Notes: generated from the letters alone by a model not told the origin. A stretch of 64,000 nucleotides of DNA from Romboutsia sedimentorum (GCF_030131845.1 NZ_JASKYM010000006.1:81563-145562); one strand, 5' to 3'; shown: positions 18,421 to 26,412, numbered from the stretch's first letter. Translations and numbers: made by a program.

Positions 18421-19153
18421 CCTTATTCAAACAGAATTTCTTAAACTACGCCGCAATAAGCTTATTTGGCTCATGTTGTTAACCGCTCTCATTATGCCGT
18501 TTTTCGCACTATTATATTTTAATTATTTTGGGGATAAAGGTGTTGACCCGAGAGAGTTTTATAAAATGTCTGCACTCAGTTTTACTATTTTCATTATCTT
18601 ACCTGTTATTTTGGGAATATTTTGTACAATGCTTATGCACGAAGAAAATCAGTATGATATGTTAAAACAACTTTGGATTGTTCCTATCAGTAAAATAGGA
18701 TACTTTTTTAGTAAATTTTTTGTGGTTTTGGTTTACTCCATTTGTTTCATGCTAATTACATTCGTAGCTTCCGTTATGTTTAGTGTGCTTTCGGGATATG
18801 TTGTATTTGAATGGGGAAGCGTATTTTATTTGCTGAAAAAATGTTTAGAGAGTGGTGTTATTACTGCTTTTGTAATGTTGCCGATTTTGGCAATAGCCGC
18901 ATCGCAAAAGGGATACATTCTCCCGATTTGTATTACATTGGTTTATGCATTTTTATTTTTTATAATAGGAGGAATAGATATGTATATACACCCCTTATCC
19001 AGTATGTTAGTTATAATCAATCGAAACAACGATATTCCGGGCATTGTTTGGCCACAAGGAATTAACGTTCCGTTAGCGTTTCTTTCTATTTGCGTTTGGG
19101 ATATTATTGCAGTATTCCTTGCAAATATCGCATTGAAAAGAAGTGAGGTGTGA
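18413..19153 (+). CDS. Lantibiotic-protection permease (LanE/MutE-like)
   Basis: A 246-residue membrane protein starting with LIQTEFLKLRRNKLIWLML, the usual LanE/LanG entry, and six hydrophobic segments. The TTG at 18413 is chosen because it lies about 8 bases after ACAGGAGG; the GTG at 18404 is inside that site. It overlaps the ATPase stop, which fits a tightly coupled complex. Confidence 0.88.
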   Translation: MLNLIQTEFLKLRRNKLIWLMLLTALIMPFFALLYFNYFGDKGVDPREFYKMSALSFTIFIILPVILGIFCTMLMHEENQYDMLKQLWIVPISKIGYFFSKFFVVLVYSICFMLITFVASVMFSVLSGYVVFEWGSVFYLLKKCLESGVITAFVMLPILAIAASQKGYILPICITLVYAFLFFIIGGIDMYIHPLSSMLVIINRNNDIPGIVWPQGINVPLAFLSICVWDIIAVFLANIALKRSEV

Positions 19154-19156
19154 AGA

Positions 19157-19891
19157 ATGCGAAATTTACTTTGGGCTGAACTCCAAAAGATTCGCCGTTC
19201 AAATATTGTTTGGATTGCAGTTTTTGCAACAGTTATGGTAGCTGTTAGTGTTTTTATGCAGGGATGGTTTACGTATAATGGTTCACGGGATATAGACAGT
19301 GCAGGATGGTATATGACTATGGCTCAGCCTTTGGCAACAATTTTTGTTCTTCCCGCAGTCATTTCTCTTTTGGGAAGTTATATGATTTGTCGTGAAGAAG
19401 ATGAGGATACTATAAAATCTTTGCTACTTATTCCCGTAAATGAAGCAAAACTAATCTTTGTAAAAATGATTATTACTTTTTTATTCAGTATTTTCATTTA
19501 TTTGCTGCTCTTTGCAATAGCATTTTTGACTGAGGCAATATTACATCTTTCCGATTTATCAGCAGGAATGGTTTTAGATTTTCTGAGAATATATTTTCTT
19601 AAAGGTGTTGGAATATTCCTTGTTATCTCGCCCATTATTGCCTTGGTATCATATATGAAAAAAGGCTATTGGATTGCATTAGTATTAACTGAAATGTACT
19701 CTTTTGCGGGAATATTCATGAGTATGTCAAATACTCTAAAAACATTCTATCCGATTACGGCAGTATTTGGGGTTTCCGGTTACTATGAAGCTACTGCCCA
19801 AAATCGGATAGGAAGTATTATAATCTTGTTACTATGTGGTTGCCTTTCTGTTTTTATACTCAAAGGTTTCAAATATAGTGAAAAAAATTAG
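19157..19891 (+). CDS. Lantibiotic-protection permease (LanG/MutG-like)
   Basis: A 244-residue membrane protein starting LLWAELQKIRRSNIVW, with six hydrophobic segments, three bases after the previous gene. It completes the FEG transporter. This is the last gene of the G+C-rich block; a decayed low-G+C gene fragment begins within 70 bases. Confidence 0.88.
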   Translation: MRNLLWAELQKIRRSNIVWIAVFATVMVAVSVFMQGWFTYNGSRDIDSAGWYMTMAQPLATIFVLPAVISLLGSYMICREEDEDTIKSLLLIPVNEAKLIFVKMIITFLFSIFIYLLLFAIAFLTEAILHLSDLSAGMVLDFLRIYFLKGVGIFLVISPIIALVSYMKKGYWIALVLTEMYSFAGIFMSMSNTLKTFYPITAVFGVSGYYEATAQNRIGSIIILLLCGCLSVFILKGFKYSEKN

Positions 19892-19912
19892 CCATACGCT
19901 TAGACGTATGGC
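19891..19912. terminator. Hairpin at the end of the LanFEG-1 operon
   Basis: GCCATACG pairs perfectly with CGTATGGC, beginning at the stop codon. On the plus strand it is followed by A-rich rather than T-rich sequence, while on the minus strand T-rich sequence follows, so it is not a classic plus-strand terminator. Confidence 0.5.
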
Positions 19913-19957
19913 AAAAAACAATGACATAAAGGTAAATATTTATGAAAAAAAAATTGT

Positions 19958-19987
19958 ATACAACCCTTTGAAACTCCCACTTGCCAT
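19958..19987 (-). pseudogene. First ten codons of a truncated DNA-binding gene
   Basis: The minus strand reads MASGSFKGLYT from an ATG at 19987, almost the same as the start of the gene at 54252 (MAIGSFKGLYTF), and then loses similarity near 19958. The rest of the gene was removed when the G+C-rich block arrived, so this point marks its right junction. Confidence 0.7.
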
Positions 19988-20118
19988 AACATTTACCCCT
20001 TAAACCTTCTATGCTTTATATATTCTACAAAACAAAATAAATCCATTTTTATTTTCCCGCAAGCGTGATAAATTAAAGCTTAATCAAAAACAATAATGTC
20101 ACGTTTACGTGACATTTA
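19988..20118. repeat. Promoter-region repeat, copy 1 (partner 54253-54383)
   Basis: About 130 bases closely match 54253-54383, upstream of the intact homologue. Shared parts include CCTTCTATGCTTTATATATTC, cut here to ..CTTCTATGCTTTATATATTC, and a hairpin AATGTCACG-TTTA-CGTGACATT near 20096-20117. The hairpin is perfect here and has one change in the other copy. Confidence 0.8.
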
Positions 20119-20565
20119 GATGTTTTAAATAAATCAAATTCTTCTGATGAAATACTTTCTTAAAAGCTACGAACACGTGCGAGCGGATAATATACGAAGT
20201 AGACTTGATATAAAATATGATGTTTGCGAAGTATTTTAGTAGTGAGTAGTGTGAGTGAGTTGAGGATTAGTCAGAGGGGCCTGGCCAAAGGCCAATCTTT
20301 TAGATAACCAATAAGACTAAATAGAAAATATAGATTATAATTTAACATAAAAATTTATATACAAAATGGTTTTGAGTTAGAGATTGTAACGAAAAGCTCG
20401 TTGGCGAAGCCAAACTCTCAAAGTATCAATGTTAGGTATAGCAACTATAATAGCTATAGCATCAACGAATTAAATTATATAAGAAAATTATTATTAAATA
20501 CAAAAGTATATCACATCCAAACTCTAAATCTAATCAAAAAACTTATAAATAACCAATGCACCAGG
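20119..20565. other. Gene-free stretch with decayed sequence
   Basis: No frame here has both a start and a ribosome binding site. It contains a short GGCCTGGCCAAAGGCC-type hairpin near 20278-20295 and patches richer in G+C than their surroundings. It is probably eroded plasmid or phage sequence. Confidence 0.4.
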
Positions 20566-20660
20566 TCTTTAGTCTGGCCTCACAGTTTATAGCGCTTCCC
20601 AGCTATTATCTGTGAGGTCAGACTAGACCCCAAAGCTTTTGACCCCAGCACATAAATAAA
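20566..20660. repeat. Long hairpin with conserved 3' tail, copy 1
   Basis: AGTCTGGCCTCACAG near 20571 pairs with CTGTGAGGTCAGACT near 20611 (one mismatch) across a 26-base loop. The right foot is followed by a tail reading ACCCC-AAAGCTTTTGA-CCCCAG then ATAAATAAA. The same tail follows an unrelated long hairpin at 47511-47592 beside the replication gene, so the pair defines an element class. Confidence 0.65.
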
Positions 20661-20802
20661 GATAGTTGAGGTAGGAGCGCTCTTTGCTACTTCGTCAACT
20701 ATCAACCTTTCTATCTTTTAAAACTCTAAACATATTAACATCCTTAATTTTTTCTAAAAAATATTCTACAAAAATAATACTCAACTATCTTTTAGGACTT
20801 AA

Positions 20803-20907
20803 CACACACCACTTGATGTATTCAACGTAGCCGAAACTTTAATATCACTTCAAAAACACGACAAAATATCAGTAATGAAACAAGATAACACAGAATTAGC
20901 TTTATAA
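20803..20907 (+). pseudogene. 5'-truncated DUF1659 protein
   Basis: The frame reads VFNVAETLISLQKHDK then ISVMKQDNTELAL, which is the C-terminal half of DUF1659 proteins. The N-terminal half is gone and an in-frame stop lies just upstream. DUF1659, DUF2922 and YvrJ genes usually occur together in this order, so the intact set has lost its first member. Confidence 0.65.
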
Positions 20908-20929
20908 AAAAATAAAGGAGGAATAAAAA

Positions 20930-21163
20930 ATGGAAAACTTAGAAACTAAACTTTTAATGACATTCTCAACAGACTTTGTAAAAAAGGTCAGCTTATTTGT
21001 AACAGATCCAAGACAAGATTTAACAGAAGCAGAAATAAAAGCTGCAATGGATATAATAGTTCAAAAGAATATATTTGCACCAGGCGGAGAAGATTTAAAA
21101 ACTCCAATAGAAGCAAAACTAGTTCAAACAGAAACTACAGAATATGACCTTGCAGTTGCATAA
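20930..21163 (+). CDS. DUF2922 family protein
   Basis: A 77-residue protein (METKLLMTFSTDF-type start, then VTDPRQDLTEAEIKAAMD and TEYDLAV at the end) matching the DUF2922 family in length and pattern. The function is unknown. A strong AAAGGAGG site lies 9 bases upstream. It is followed by a short hairpin and the YvrJ gene. Confidence 0.88.
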   Translation: MENLETKLLMTFSTDFVKKVSLFVTDPRQDLTEAEIKAAMDIIVQKNIFAPGGEDLKTPIEAKLVQTETTEYDLAVA

Positions 21164-21185
21164 CACATGGAACACTTAAGAAATG

Positions 21186-21214
21186 TCCCTCTAAGCGCCG
21201 GAGGGGCTTTCTTA
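21186..21214 (+). terminator. Hairpin between DUF2922 and YvrJ genes
   Basis: CCCTC pairs with GAGGGG around a 9-base loop, followed by CTTTCTT. It is a weak terminator or mRNA-stabilising hairpin about 20 bases after the DUF2922 stop. Confidence 0.5.
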
Positions 21215-21246
21215 GCATATTTATAGATTAATAGGAGAATAAGTCA

Positions 21247-21402
21247 ATGGAACTAGATTTAATGCAACTGGTGGCAAATTTAGGCTTTCCCGCAATAGTT
21301 ACAATGTATCTATTGGTACGTATCGAAGGGAAACTAGACGGCCTAAGTTCAAGTATCAACTCTTTAAGCTCAAATATTAATGAATTAAATAATAAAAAGT
21401 AA
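21247..21402 (+). CDS. YvrJ family small membrane protein
   Basis: A 51-residue protein: a membrane helix (LMQLVANLGFPAIVTMYLLV) followed by the family's RIEGKLDGLSSSI charged tail that forms a short coiled coil. A TAGGAG site lies upstream. A decayed copy of the same gene is found at 63126-63197 near the other end of the accessory region. Confidence 0.85.
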   Translation: MELDLMQLVANLGFPAIVTMYLLVRIEGKLDGLSSSINSLSSNINELNNKK

Positions 21403-21440
21403 AAAGCCGCCTACCCATAATTGGATAAGCGGCTTTTTAT
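21403..21440 (+). terminator. Terminator of the DUF2922-YvrJ operon
   Basis: AAAAGCCGC pairs with GCGGCTTTTT around an internal CC..GG pairing and is followed by TTATTT, immediately after the YvrJ stop. Confidence 0.85.
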
Positions 21441-21572
21441 TTAAAAAACTAGAACTCACTGAAAAACCATAATACCTTTTTAAGTCAACCTTTGTCAATC
21501 AAAAATTCGCTTCGCTCATGTCGCCAACGATATATCTTTGCTATCGCTTCAGATGCATCCGTTGCTCAAAAT

Positions 21573-21836
21573 TTAAGCACTTTTCTTTTGTTTATTTATA
21601 ATAGATCTTATATAACTTTCAGACATATTGTATTTAGTAGCTAATTCTTTATGGTTAAAACCATTGTACTCAGCCATAATTTCTCTGTCACGAACCCCTT
21701 TATATATCATCTTTTCTGTAGGAAAATACACAGATGTCCCTCCAAATTCTTCAAATAGCATCTTAGCTCTATCAAGACCTATCTTCTCAGCTATATTTTC
21801 AAATTGTGGAGGTAAGTCACTTAGTTTTAATTTCAT
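21573..21836 (-). CDS. Mor-type transcription activator family protein
   Basis: An 87-residue protein with a predicted C-terminal helix-turn-helix (HKELATKYNMSESYIRSIINKQ) and an N-terminal part (LPPQFENIAEKIGLDRAKMLFEEFGGTSVYFP, quoted in part) typical of the Mor family that activates phage-Mu middle genes. The ATG at 21836 follows AGGAGG at 7 bases. A paralogue is at 35142-35414. The target is unknown; the family is common on clostridial mobile elements. Confidence 0.8.
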   Translation of the reverse strand: MKLKLSDLPPQFENIAEKIGLDRAKMLFEEFGGTSVYFPTEKMIYKGVRDREIMAEYNGFNHKELATKYNMSESYIRSIINKQKKSA

Positions 21837-21977
21837 ATAAAACACCTCCTATACTCATTTGAACCACCTAATGGTCAAATCACTTTATATTTGGTATTCT
21901 ACAAAACAACGTAAATCCCTACTAAAAACATTACTTTTATGTACTATCTCAAAAATTATTACTATAAAAGAAACTAT

Positions 21978-22271
21978 CTACAACTTTTCTAATTCATTAA
22001 TTATTAATTCATGATTAATTTTTGATGCTCCAAATTCAATGATTTCATAATTACCTAATTTATTAATATAAAATGGGTCTTCTTTTATGATTTCACTAAC
22101 TTCTTCTTTCTTAGCATTACATAAAATTATTCCACCATCTCTAGGATTCTTTCTTCCTGAACATATAAATTTACTATTAGCATAATATTTATTTAAAAAT
22201 TCTATATGCTCATTTAATTTTTGTTCAATTTCCTTTAATTCAACTGTATAAGTTATGTTTACTATTACCAT
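21978..22271 (-). CDS. YciI family protein
   Basis: A 97-residue ferredoxin-like fold protein. The family's His/Asp dyad pattern is partly visible (HIEFLNKYYANSKF, SGRKNPRDGGIIL, DPFYINKLGNYEIIEF). YciI proteins are small dimeric enzymes or ligand binders, mostly uncharacterised. It stands alone with an AAAGGGGAT site. Confidence 0.85.
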   Translation of the reverse strand: MVIVNITYTVELKEIEQKLNEHIEFLNKYYANSKFICSGRKNPRDGGIILCNAKKEEVSEIIKEDPFYINKLGNYEIIEFGASKINHELIINELEKL

Positions 22272-22447
22272 ATCTACATCCCCTTTAATAAGATACTTTT
22301 AATACAATCAATCTAGTTCTTTTTGATATTAATGTCAACTATATATCTCGGCCTACCTCAAAAATTTAAAATATAGCTTTATACATTAATAAAATTAAAA
22401 AAGGGCGAACTTAACAAAACTAAGTCTACCCTATCTTTATGTATATA

Positions 22448-22520
22448 TTACAAGCATTGAAAACACTAGTTTTTTTATAACTAACCCCTAAATATCAATT
22501 TAAGTGATAGTTACATATTA
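22448..22520. repeat. Dispersed 3'-end repeat (variant 2)
   Basis: TTACAAGCATTGAAAACACTAG then TTTTTATAACTAACCCCTAAAT and CAATTTAAG, directly downstream of the minus-strand gene at 22529 (quoted in pieces). Near-identical stretches occur at 53786-53850 and 57085-57160. The ACTAG..CCCTAAA..CAATTTA part is shared with the larger variant 1 elements. Confidence 0.6.
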
Positions 22521-22528
22521 TATAATTT

Positions 22529-22744
22529 CTATTGCCCAAACACCTTATTGAATAAGTTATGCTTAAAGTTTTTGAATTTTGATAAATCGTGATTCTTAGA
22601 ATAGACTCCTATTATCATTAAGCCAATACCGGACCCGAAAAGTAACCCCATTAAAAAATCAGGCACTGAGCTAAAGTTATTTAGAAAAAAATAACTTGAG
22701 TTAAGTAATAGTCCTAGAGAAATATAAACATTATGATTTTTCAT
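22529..22744 (-). CDS. Small two-helix membrane protein
   Basis: A 71-residue protein with two membrane helices (YISLGLLLNSSYFFL and FLMGLLFGSGIGLMIIGV) and a basic C-terminal tail. The family is not recognised. The ATG at 22744 is best placed relative to the GGGGTG site. A decayed copy of its 3' half lies at 54441-54522. Confidence 0.6.
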   Translation of the reverse strand: MKNHNVYISLGLLLNSSYFFLNNFSSVPDFLMGLLFGSGIGLMIIGVYSKNHDLSKFKNFKHNLFNKVFGQ

Positions 22745-22879
22745 CATTTTCACCCCTTATATATTTAATAAACTCAAATCTATTTTAACATGTAAATTAA
22801 AAAAGCTTTAAAATCGGACTAAAATGAGTTTGAGTTAAGTAGTAAATTTTATATTTTTGAAACTTTCCAAAATATAAAA

Positions 22880-22963
22880 TTACATTAAGTAATAAGCCTG
22901 TGCAATTACCCAAACACAAATTAATATAACTGAAAAAAAGTATCTTTTAATTCTAATACTCAT
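22880..22963 (-). CDS. 27-residue membrane peptide
   Basis: MSIRIKRYFF then a hydrophobic stretch SVILICVWVIAQAYYLM, preceded by AAAGGGTGAT 7-8 bases upstream of ATG. It has a basic N-terminus and one membrane helix. It could be a real micropeptide, for example a type I toxin-like peptide, or a gene remnant. Confidence 0.4.
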   Translation of the reverse strand: MSIRIKRYFFSVILICVWVIAQAYYLM

Positions 22964-23121
22964 CCTAGATCACCCTTTCTTGTATTGTTAACTTACTAAT
23001 ACTTATATTTTACTACTCATAATACATAACGAGTCCCTAAAGTGAAATTTAGTAAATAGTTAGAGTTACAAATTTAATCTAATTTTATCAGCTAATTGTA
23101 ATGATTTTAGGATAGTTATAA

Positions 23122-23679
23122 CTATTCATGCAATTGTCTTTCTTTTTCTAGCTTTTTTTTCTTGTTAAAAATTTGATATAATCCAAAAATTAATAGTCCC
23201 CCGATAATTAATTGTACTATTATGAAAATATTAATTGCGATTTCTATATTCAATACTTTGATAGTATTTTTATTTATCACTAATAGATTTACAAAAGATA
23301 AAACTGTACATGGTATAAATATTGCCATTAATATTGAAATACGATCTAAGTGTTTAATTACAGAATCAATATCTGAAAACAAATTAAAATCTCCTAATTC
23401 AGCTTTTTTTCTAAAATAAATCCAACTACCTAAGTTTGCAATCTTTTGTGCTCCAGTTTCTTCAACAAGTTCTATATATTCTTGTCTATCGTTATCTTTT
23501 AAAGCTGTATCTAACATTTCAATCCTATATAGATATTCATTTTGAGAATCTTTTTTAAAAGTATATTTAAATAATGAAACATTTTCTAATTGCCAACCTT
23601 GTTTTGACATATCATTTAACCATTGTTCTTCTTTCTCTAAATGCCAAGACCAAAACCATTTATAAACTATCTTTTTCAC
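23122..23679 (-). CDS. DUF2812 membrane protein
   Basis: A 185-residue protein: N-terminal DUF2812 region (WFWSWHLEKEEQWLNDMSKQGWQLE, quoted in pieces: WFWSWHLEKEEQWL and GWQLENVSLFKYTF) and two C-terminal membrane helices. DUF2812 proteins are typically encoded next to PadR regulators, as here, where the regulator ends 3 bases before this ATG. The role is unknown; the pair behaves like a repressor with a membrane partner. Confidence 0.88.
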   Translation of the reverse strand: MKKIVYKWFWSWHLEKEEQWLNDMSKQGWQLENVSLFKYTFKKDSQNEYLYRIEMLDTALKDNDRQEYIELVEETGAQKIANLGSWIYFRKKAELGDFNLFSDIDSVIKHLDRISILMAIFIPCTVLSFVNLLVINKNTIKVLNIEIAINIFIIVQLIIGGLLIFGLYQIFNKKKKLEKERQLHE

Positions 23680-23682
23680 TTG

Positions 23683-24006
23683 TTATCCCCTTTTTATTTT
23701 AGTTATTTTTGTACCGTTTTTTACCAATTCTTTTAATCGTATTATCTCGTTATCAACTATTGTTTTACCTAAAGTAGTTATAAGATATTCTTTTTTTCTT
23801 TTGTTTTTCTCCCCAGGTAAGCTATCTATCCAATTCTTTTCTAACAGTGTATTTAGTGCTCCATACAATGTTCCTGGAGCAAGTTTTACTCTTTTATCAG
23901 ATAACTCTTCTACATTTTGCATAATACCATAGCCATGTAGAGGTTCGTATAGAGAAAGAAGTATATAATATACTGCTTCTGTAAGTGCAATTTGTTCTTT
24001 ACTCAA
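23683..24006 (-). CDS. PadR family transcriptional regulator
   Basis: A 107-residue PadR protein: winged helix (ALTEAVYYILLSLYEPLHGYGI), the typical LAPGTLYGALNTLLEKNWI recognition segment and a C-terminal dimer helix. The start is TTG at 24006, seven bases after AAAGGAGGG; a longer frame upstream would only translate the operator repeats (SPSDILFI repeated). It very likely represses itself and the DUF2812 gene through the operators at 24029-24093. Confidence 0.92.
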   Translation of the reverse strand: MSKEQIALTEAVYYILLSLYEPLHGYGIMQNVEELSDKRVKLAPGTLYGALNTLLEKNWIDSLPGEKNKRKKEYLITTLGKTIVDNEIIRLKELVKNGTKITKIKRG

Positions 24007-24028
24007 TAAAAACCCTCCTTTGTTTTTT

Positions 24029-24102
24029 ATATCGCCTTCCGATATAAATAGTATATCGGAAGGCGATATAAATAGTATATCGGAAGGCGATATATCTGTC
24101 AA
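24029..24102 (-). promoter_or_regulatory. padR promoter with three phased operators
   Basis: Three palindromes ATATCG-N5-CGATAT lie at 24029-24045, 24053-24069 and 24077-24093, exactly 24 bases apart; the core is CCTTC in the first and GAAGG in the other two as read on the plus strand. On the minus strand a consensus promoter TTGACA (24102-24097), 17 bases, TATACT (24079-24074) encloses the third palindrome. Confidence 0.9.
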
Positions 24103-24344
24103 CGTTATAAAAGTATAAATTTTCATAAAACTAAAAGTTAATAGTAAATTCTGTACTTATTAAAGAATTAAATATTTACTAATTGTTCTAAAAAAATTAA
24201 AATGATTCTAAAGTATTAAGTAAACTTATAAAAATATCTAGAATTATATGTGTATTATTTGTTGTTTTATTTTTAGTAGCAACCTTAACTAATTCAAACG
24301 AAAACATCGGTTACAAAAGATGGTACTATTGGTCTCATGAAGGG

Positions 24345-24746
24345 GTGGAAATTAGTAAAGAGTTAAGTCTCATAATAAAAGATAAGGATATAAATGATAT
24401 AGATAGCTATAAAACAGATATAGATAAATTAATTGAATCAAAAGATATTTTATTTTTAAGACTTTATTCAAATGAAGAAAAGGCTAATAATTTTTCTAAT
24501 AAATCATCAGATAAAGTTTTTGAATATGGAAAGTGGAGAGAAGGTAAAGAGTATATTGGTGGTATATACTCAACTGATAAAAATAATAAGAATCAAACTA
24601 TTTATTTTATATACCGAATTCCTGAAAACAAAATCTTTGAAATATATCCTTTAATACATAATACTATTATGTATGCTACACCTTTAGTAATGATAGGATA
24701 TGCAGTTATTGAAATTATAAATAAAAAACGAAATTTAAATAAGTAA
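24345..24746 (+). CDS. Hypothetical membrane or exported protein, start uncertain
   Basis: A 133-residue frame counted from GTG at 24345, with a C-terminal hydrophobic helix (IMYATPLVMIGYAVIEII). The same frame is open upstream and encodes a signal-like helix (CVLFVVLFLVATLTNSN) followed by GYKRWYYWSHEG, which looks like real coding sequence, but no ATG, GTG or TTG lies in frame before it. An ATG near 24200 is one base out of frame. The gene may have lost its start by a frameshift. The family is unrecognised. Confidence 0.5.
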   Translation: MEISKELSLIIKDKDINDIDSYKTDIDKLIESKDILFLRLYSNEEKANNFSNKSSDKVFEYGKWREGKEYIGGIYSTDKNNKNQTIYFIYRIPENKIFEIYPLIHNTIMYATPLVMIGYAVIEIINKKRNLNK

Positions 24747-24842
24747 ATACCTCTAGTAAAAATGCCCTTAGAATCCATTTATTTGGATTCTAAGGGCATA
24801 AACTTTATTGTAAATAAATAACTAGTTCCTAAACTGCAATTT
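24747..24842. repeat. Dispersed 3'-end repeat (variant 1), copy A
   Basis: A hairpin ATGCCCTTAGAATCCA..TGGATTCTAAGGGCAT (24762-24799) plus a right arm AACTAGTTCCTAAACTGCAA and a closing AACTAGTT. It sits between two convergent genes, so it can act as a bidirectional terminator. Other copies are at 39893, 41715, 53030 and 57545. Confidence 0.8.
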
Positions 24843-24855
24843 AACAACTAGTTAT

Positions 24856-25545
24856 TTATAGATTTAGTAATTCCTTTGAAATTTTTTCAAATCTTTCATC
24901 ACTTACTCCAAGTTTTTTCTTAAAGATTTCATCATCCATTCTTACAACAATTACCTTATCAGGAGATATTTCTTTAATAACATCTTTTATCTTTTTAACT
25001 GATTTATTATCATCGTTATATCCTTTAACAATAGTGATTTCAAATATAAATTTACCTTTATATTGTTTGTTAAAGTAAGCCATGTTTGAAATATATTCTT
25101 CCAGAGTATAACCTTCAATTGGTCGTTGAACTTTTTGGAAATGTTCCTCTGTAATTACTTTTATTTCTCCAATAACTTCATCGCATTTATTAGCAATTTT
25201 TATATATTCATTTTTAGATAATAAGTACCCATTAGAAAGTAGTCTTACAGATAGTCCTTTAGACTTTATAAAATCTATGATCTCTTCGATTTTATCATGT
25301 ACTAGAGCCTCTCCTTTTGAATTAATAAATATTAACTCTGGTTTTGTATCTTCTATCTTTTTTTCTAGTTCAATTAATGAGCTCTCTACTTCATCAAATG
25401 ATTTTTGAGTATCTATCTTATATTTTGACCTTCCTATAGGACAAAATATACAATCAAAATTACAATATTTCTCTGGTAGTATATTAATTTCTAGCACCGT
25501 TTTTCCATCTTCAATATAAATGTCTTTATAACTAAAATTACTCAT
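24856..25545 (-). CDS. Radical SAM protein
   Basis: A 229-residue protein with the CxxxCxxC cluster motif (CNFDCIFCP) near residue 28, then the beta/alpha repeats of the radical SAM barrel (INSKGEALVHDKI, VRLLSNGYLLSK, VIGEIKVITEEHFQKVQRP). It is shorter than most and lacks an extra C-terminal cluster domain. It is encoded 18 bases after the B3/B4 protein behind the same riboswitch, so the two probably act together. The substrate is unknown. Confidence 0.88.
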   Translation of the reverse strand: MSNFSYKDIYIEDGKTVLEINILPEKYCNFDCIFCPIGRSKYKIDTQKSFDEVESSLIELEKKIEDTKPELIFINSKGEALVHDKIEEIIDFIKSKGLSVRLLSNGYLLSKNEYIKIANKCDEVIGEIKVITEEHFQKVQRPIEGYTLEEYISNMAYFNKQYKGKFIFEITIVKGYNDDNKSVKKIKDVIKEISPDKVIVVRMDDEIFKKKLGVSDERFEKISKELLNL

Positions 25546-25563
25546 AAATCATACTCCTTAAAA

Positions 25564-26271
25564 TTATTTTATTAATAACTCTTTATTGTTAATATCAAGT
25601 ATTGATATGCTGCATGTTCCACCTAGATTTTCTTGTACTAAATTAGATAAATCTTTCAAAGCATTCTCAAACGCTTCTACTCTTTTTTCATCAACTAATT
25701 CAATACATAAAAAAGCATTTTTTGTATCTTCAGTTAACATTGTTCTTACTGATTCACGCCAATTCCAACATCTACAAATAGCTCCATCATCATCTTTATA
25801 TACTATTTCACCCTCATATGGTGGCTCACTTTTATCAGTTCCTAAAGTAATAAAACTTTCATCCCCAACTGCTTTAGTCAATTTTATGTCTCCAACAAAT
25901 GTATCAATATCTTCACCACCACATGGTAGTGCATATCTTAATGATATAGAATTATAAATATCAACTAAAGGATTAATTGTTCCTAAATTTTTTCCGCTAG
26001 AAACTCGCTTTAATAATGCTTCAATTGATGATCTTGCACCTTTTTTTGTTTTAAATTTTTTAAATGCATCTCTCCATACTTTTATAACTTCATTACTGCT
26101 AAATTCCTCATTTTGTAAGTGTTTTGAAACTTCCTTTTCTGAATTAGAAATCATATTTTCATATCTGTCTTTATTTTTTATAGAGTTGTCTATATCGTAA
26201 CAAGTAACAATACCAATTTTCGAATTTGGGAATATTTCCCAAAAATCATCTTCAATAATAAATTTTTTCAT
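25564..26271 (-). CDS. B3/B4 tRNA-binding domain protein
   Basis: A 235-residue stand-alone B3/B4 domain like the editing module of phenylalanyl-tRNA synthetase beta chains. Visible family features are FKKFKTKKGARSSIEAL, NPLVDIYNSISLRYALPCGG and DIKLTKAVGDESF. Stand-alone members are thought to deacylate or sense misacylated tRNA, though many are uncharacterised. A strong AGGAGG site precedes the ATG. A ykkC-class riboswitch lies just upstream. Confidence 0.88.
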   Translation of the reverse strand: MKKFIIEDDFWEIFPNSKIGIVTCYDIDNSIKNKDRYENMISNSEKEVSKHLQNEEFSSNEVIKVWRDAFKKFKTKKGARSSIEALLKRVSSGKNLGTINPLVDIYNSISLRYALPCGGEDIDTFVGDIKLTKAVGDESFITLGTDKSEPPYEGEIVYKDDDGAICRCWNWRESVRTMLTEDTKNAFLCIELVDEKRVEAFENALKDLSNLVQENLGGTCSISILDINNKELLIK

Positions 26272-26302
26272 TAAAACATACCTCCTAAAAATATAAATAA
26301 AA

Positions 26303-26412
26303 AAAGCCTAGAAATATTATACATATCTCCCAGGCTTTTATCCTTCCGTGTTCACAGTAAACTGCGCGTTTTCTCTCGGACCAGCTAGTTACAAACTACG
26401 GAACCCTAGAAA
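26303..26412 (-). ncRNA. ykkC-class riboswitch with terminator
   Basis: On the minus strand the conserved ykkC blocks appear in order: CTAGGGTTCCG, CTGGTCCGAGAGAAAAC, ACACGGAAGGATAAAAGCC and TGGGAGA. The AAAAGCCT of the last block can instead pair with AGGCTTTT just downstream, followed by a T-run, forming a terminator about 30 bases before the B3/B4 gene. Ligand binding should therefore turn the B3/B4-radical SAM operon on. The pattern best fits the guanidine-I subtype; the ppGpp and PRPP subtypes share these blocks and are not excluded. Confidence 0.85.

Noticed and set aside
20401..20592. A 63-codon plus-strand frame
   Set aside because: It has no ribosome binding site, runs into the long hairpin arm and has low-complexity composition.
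24029..24093. Possible CRISPR-like array (three 17-base repeats at 24-base steps)
   Set aside because: Spacers are only 7 bases and identical, and the repeats lie in a promoter; they are operators.
24021..24126. Forty-codon N-terminal extension of PadR with repeated SPSDILFI
   Set aside because: It is the translation of the operator repeats and promoter; TTG at 24006 has the correct ribosome binding site.
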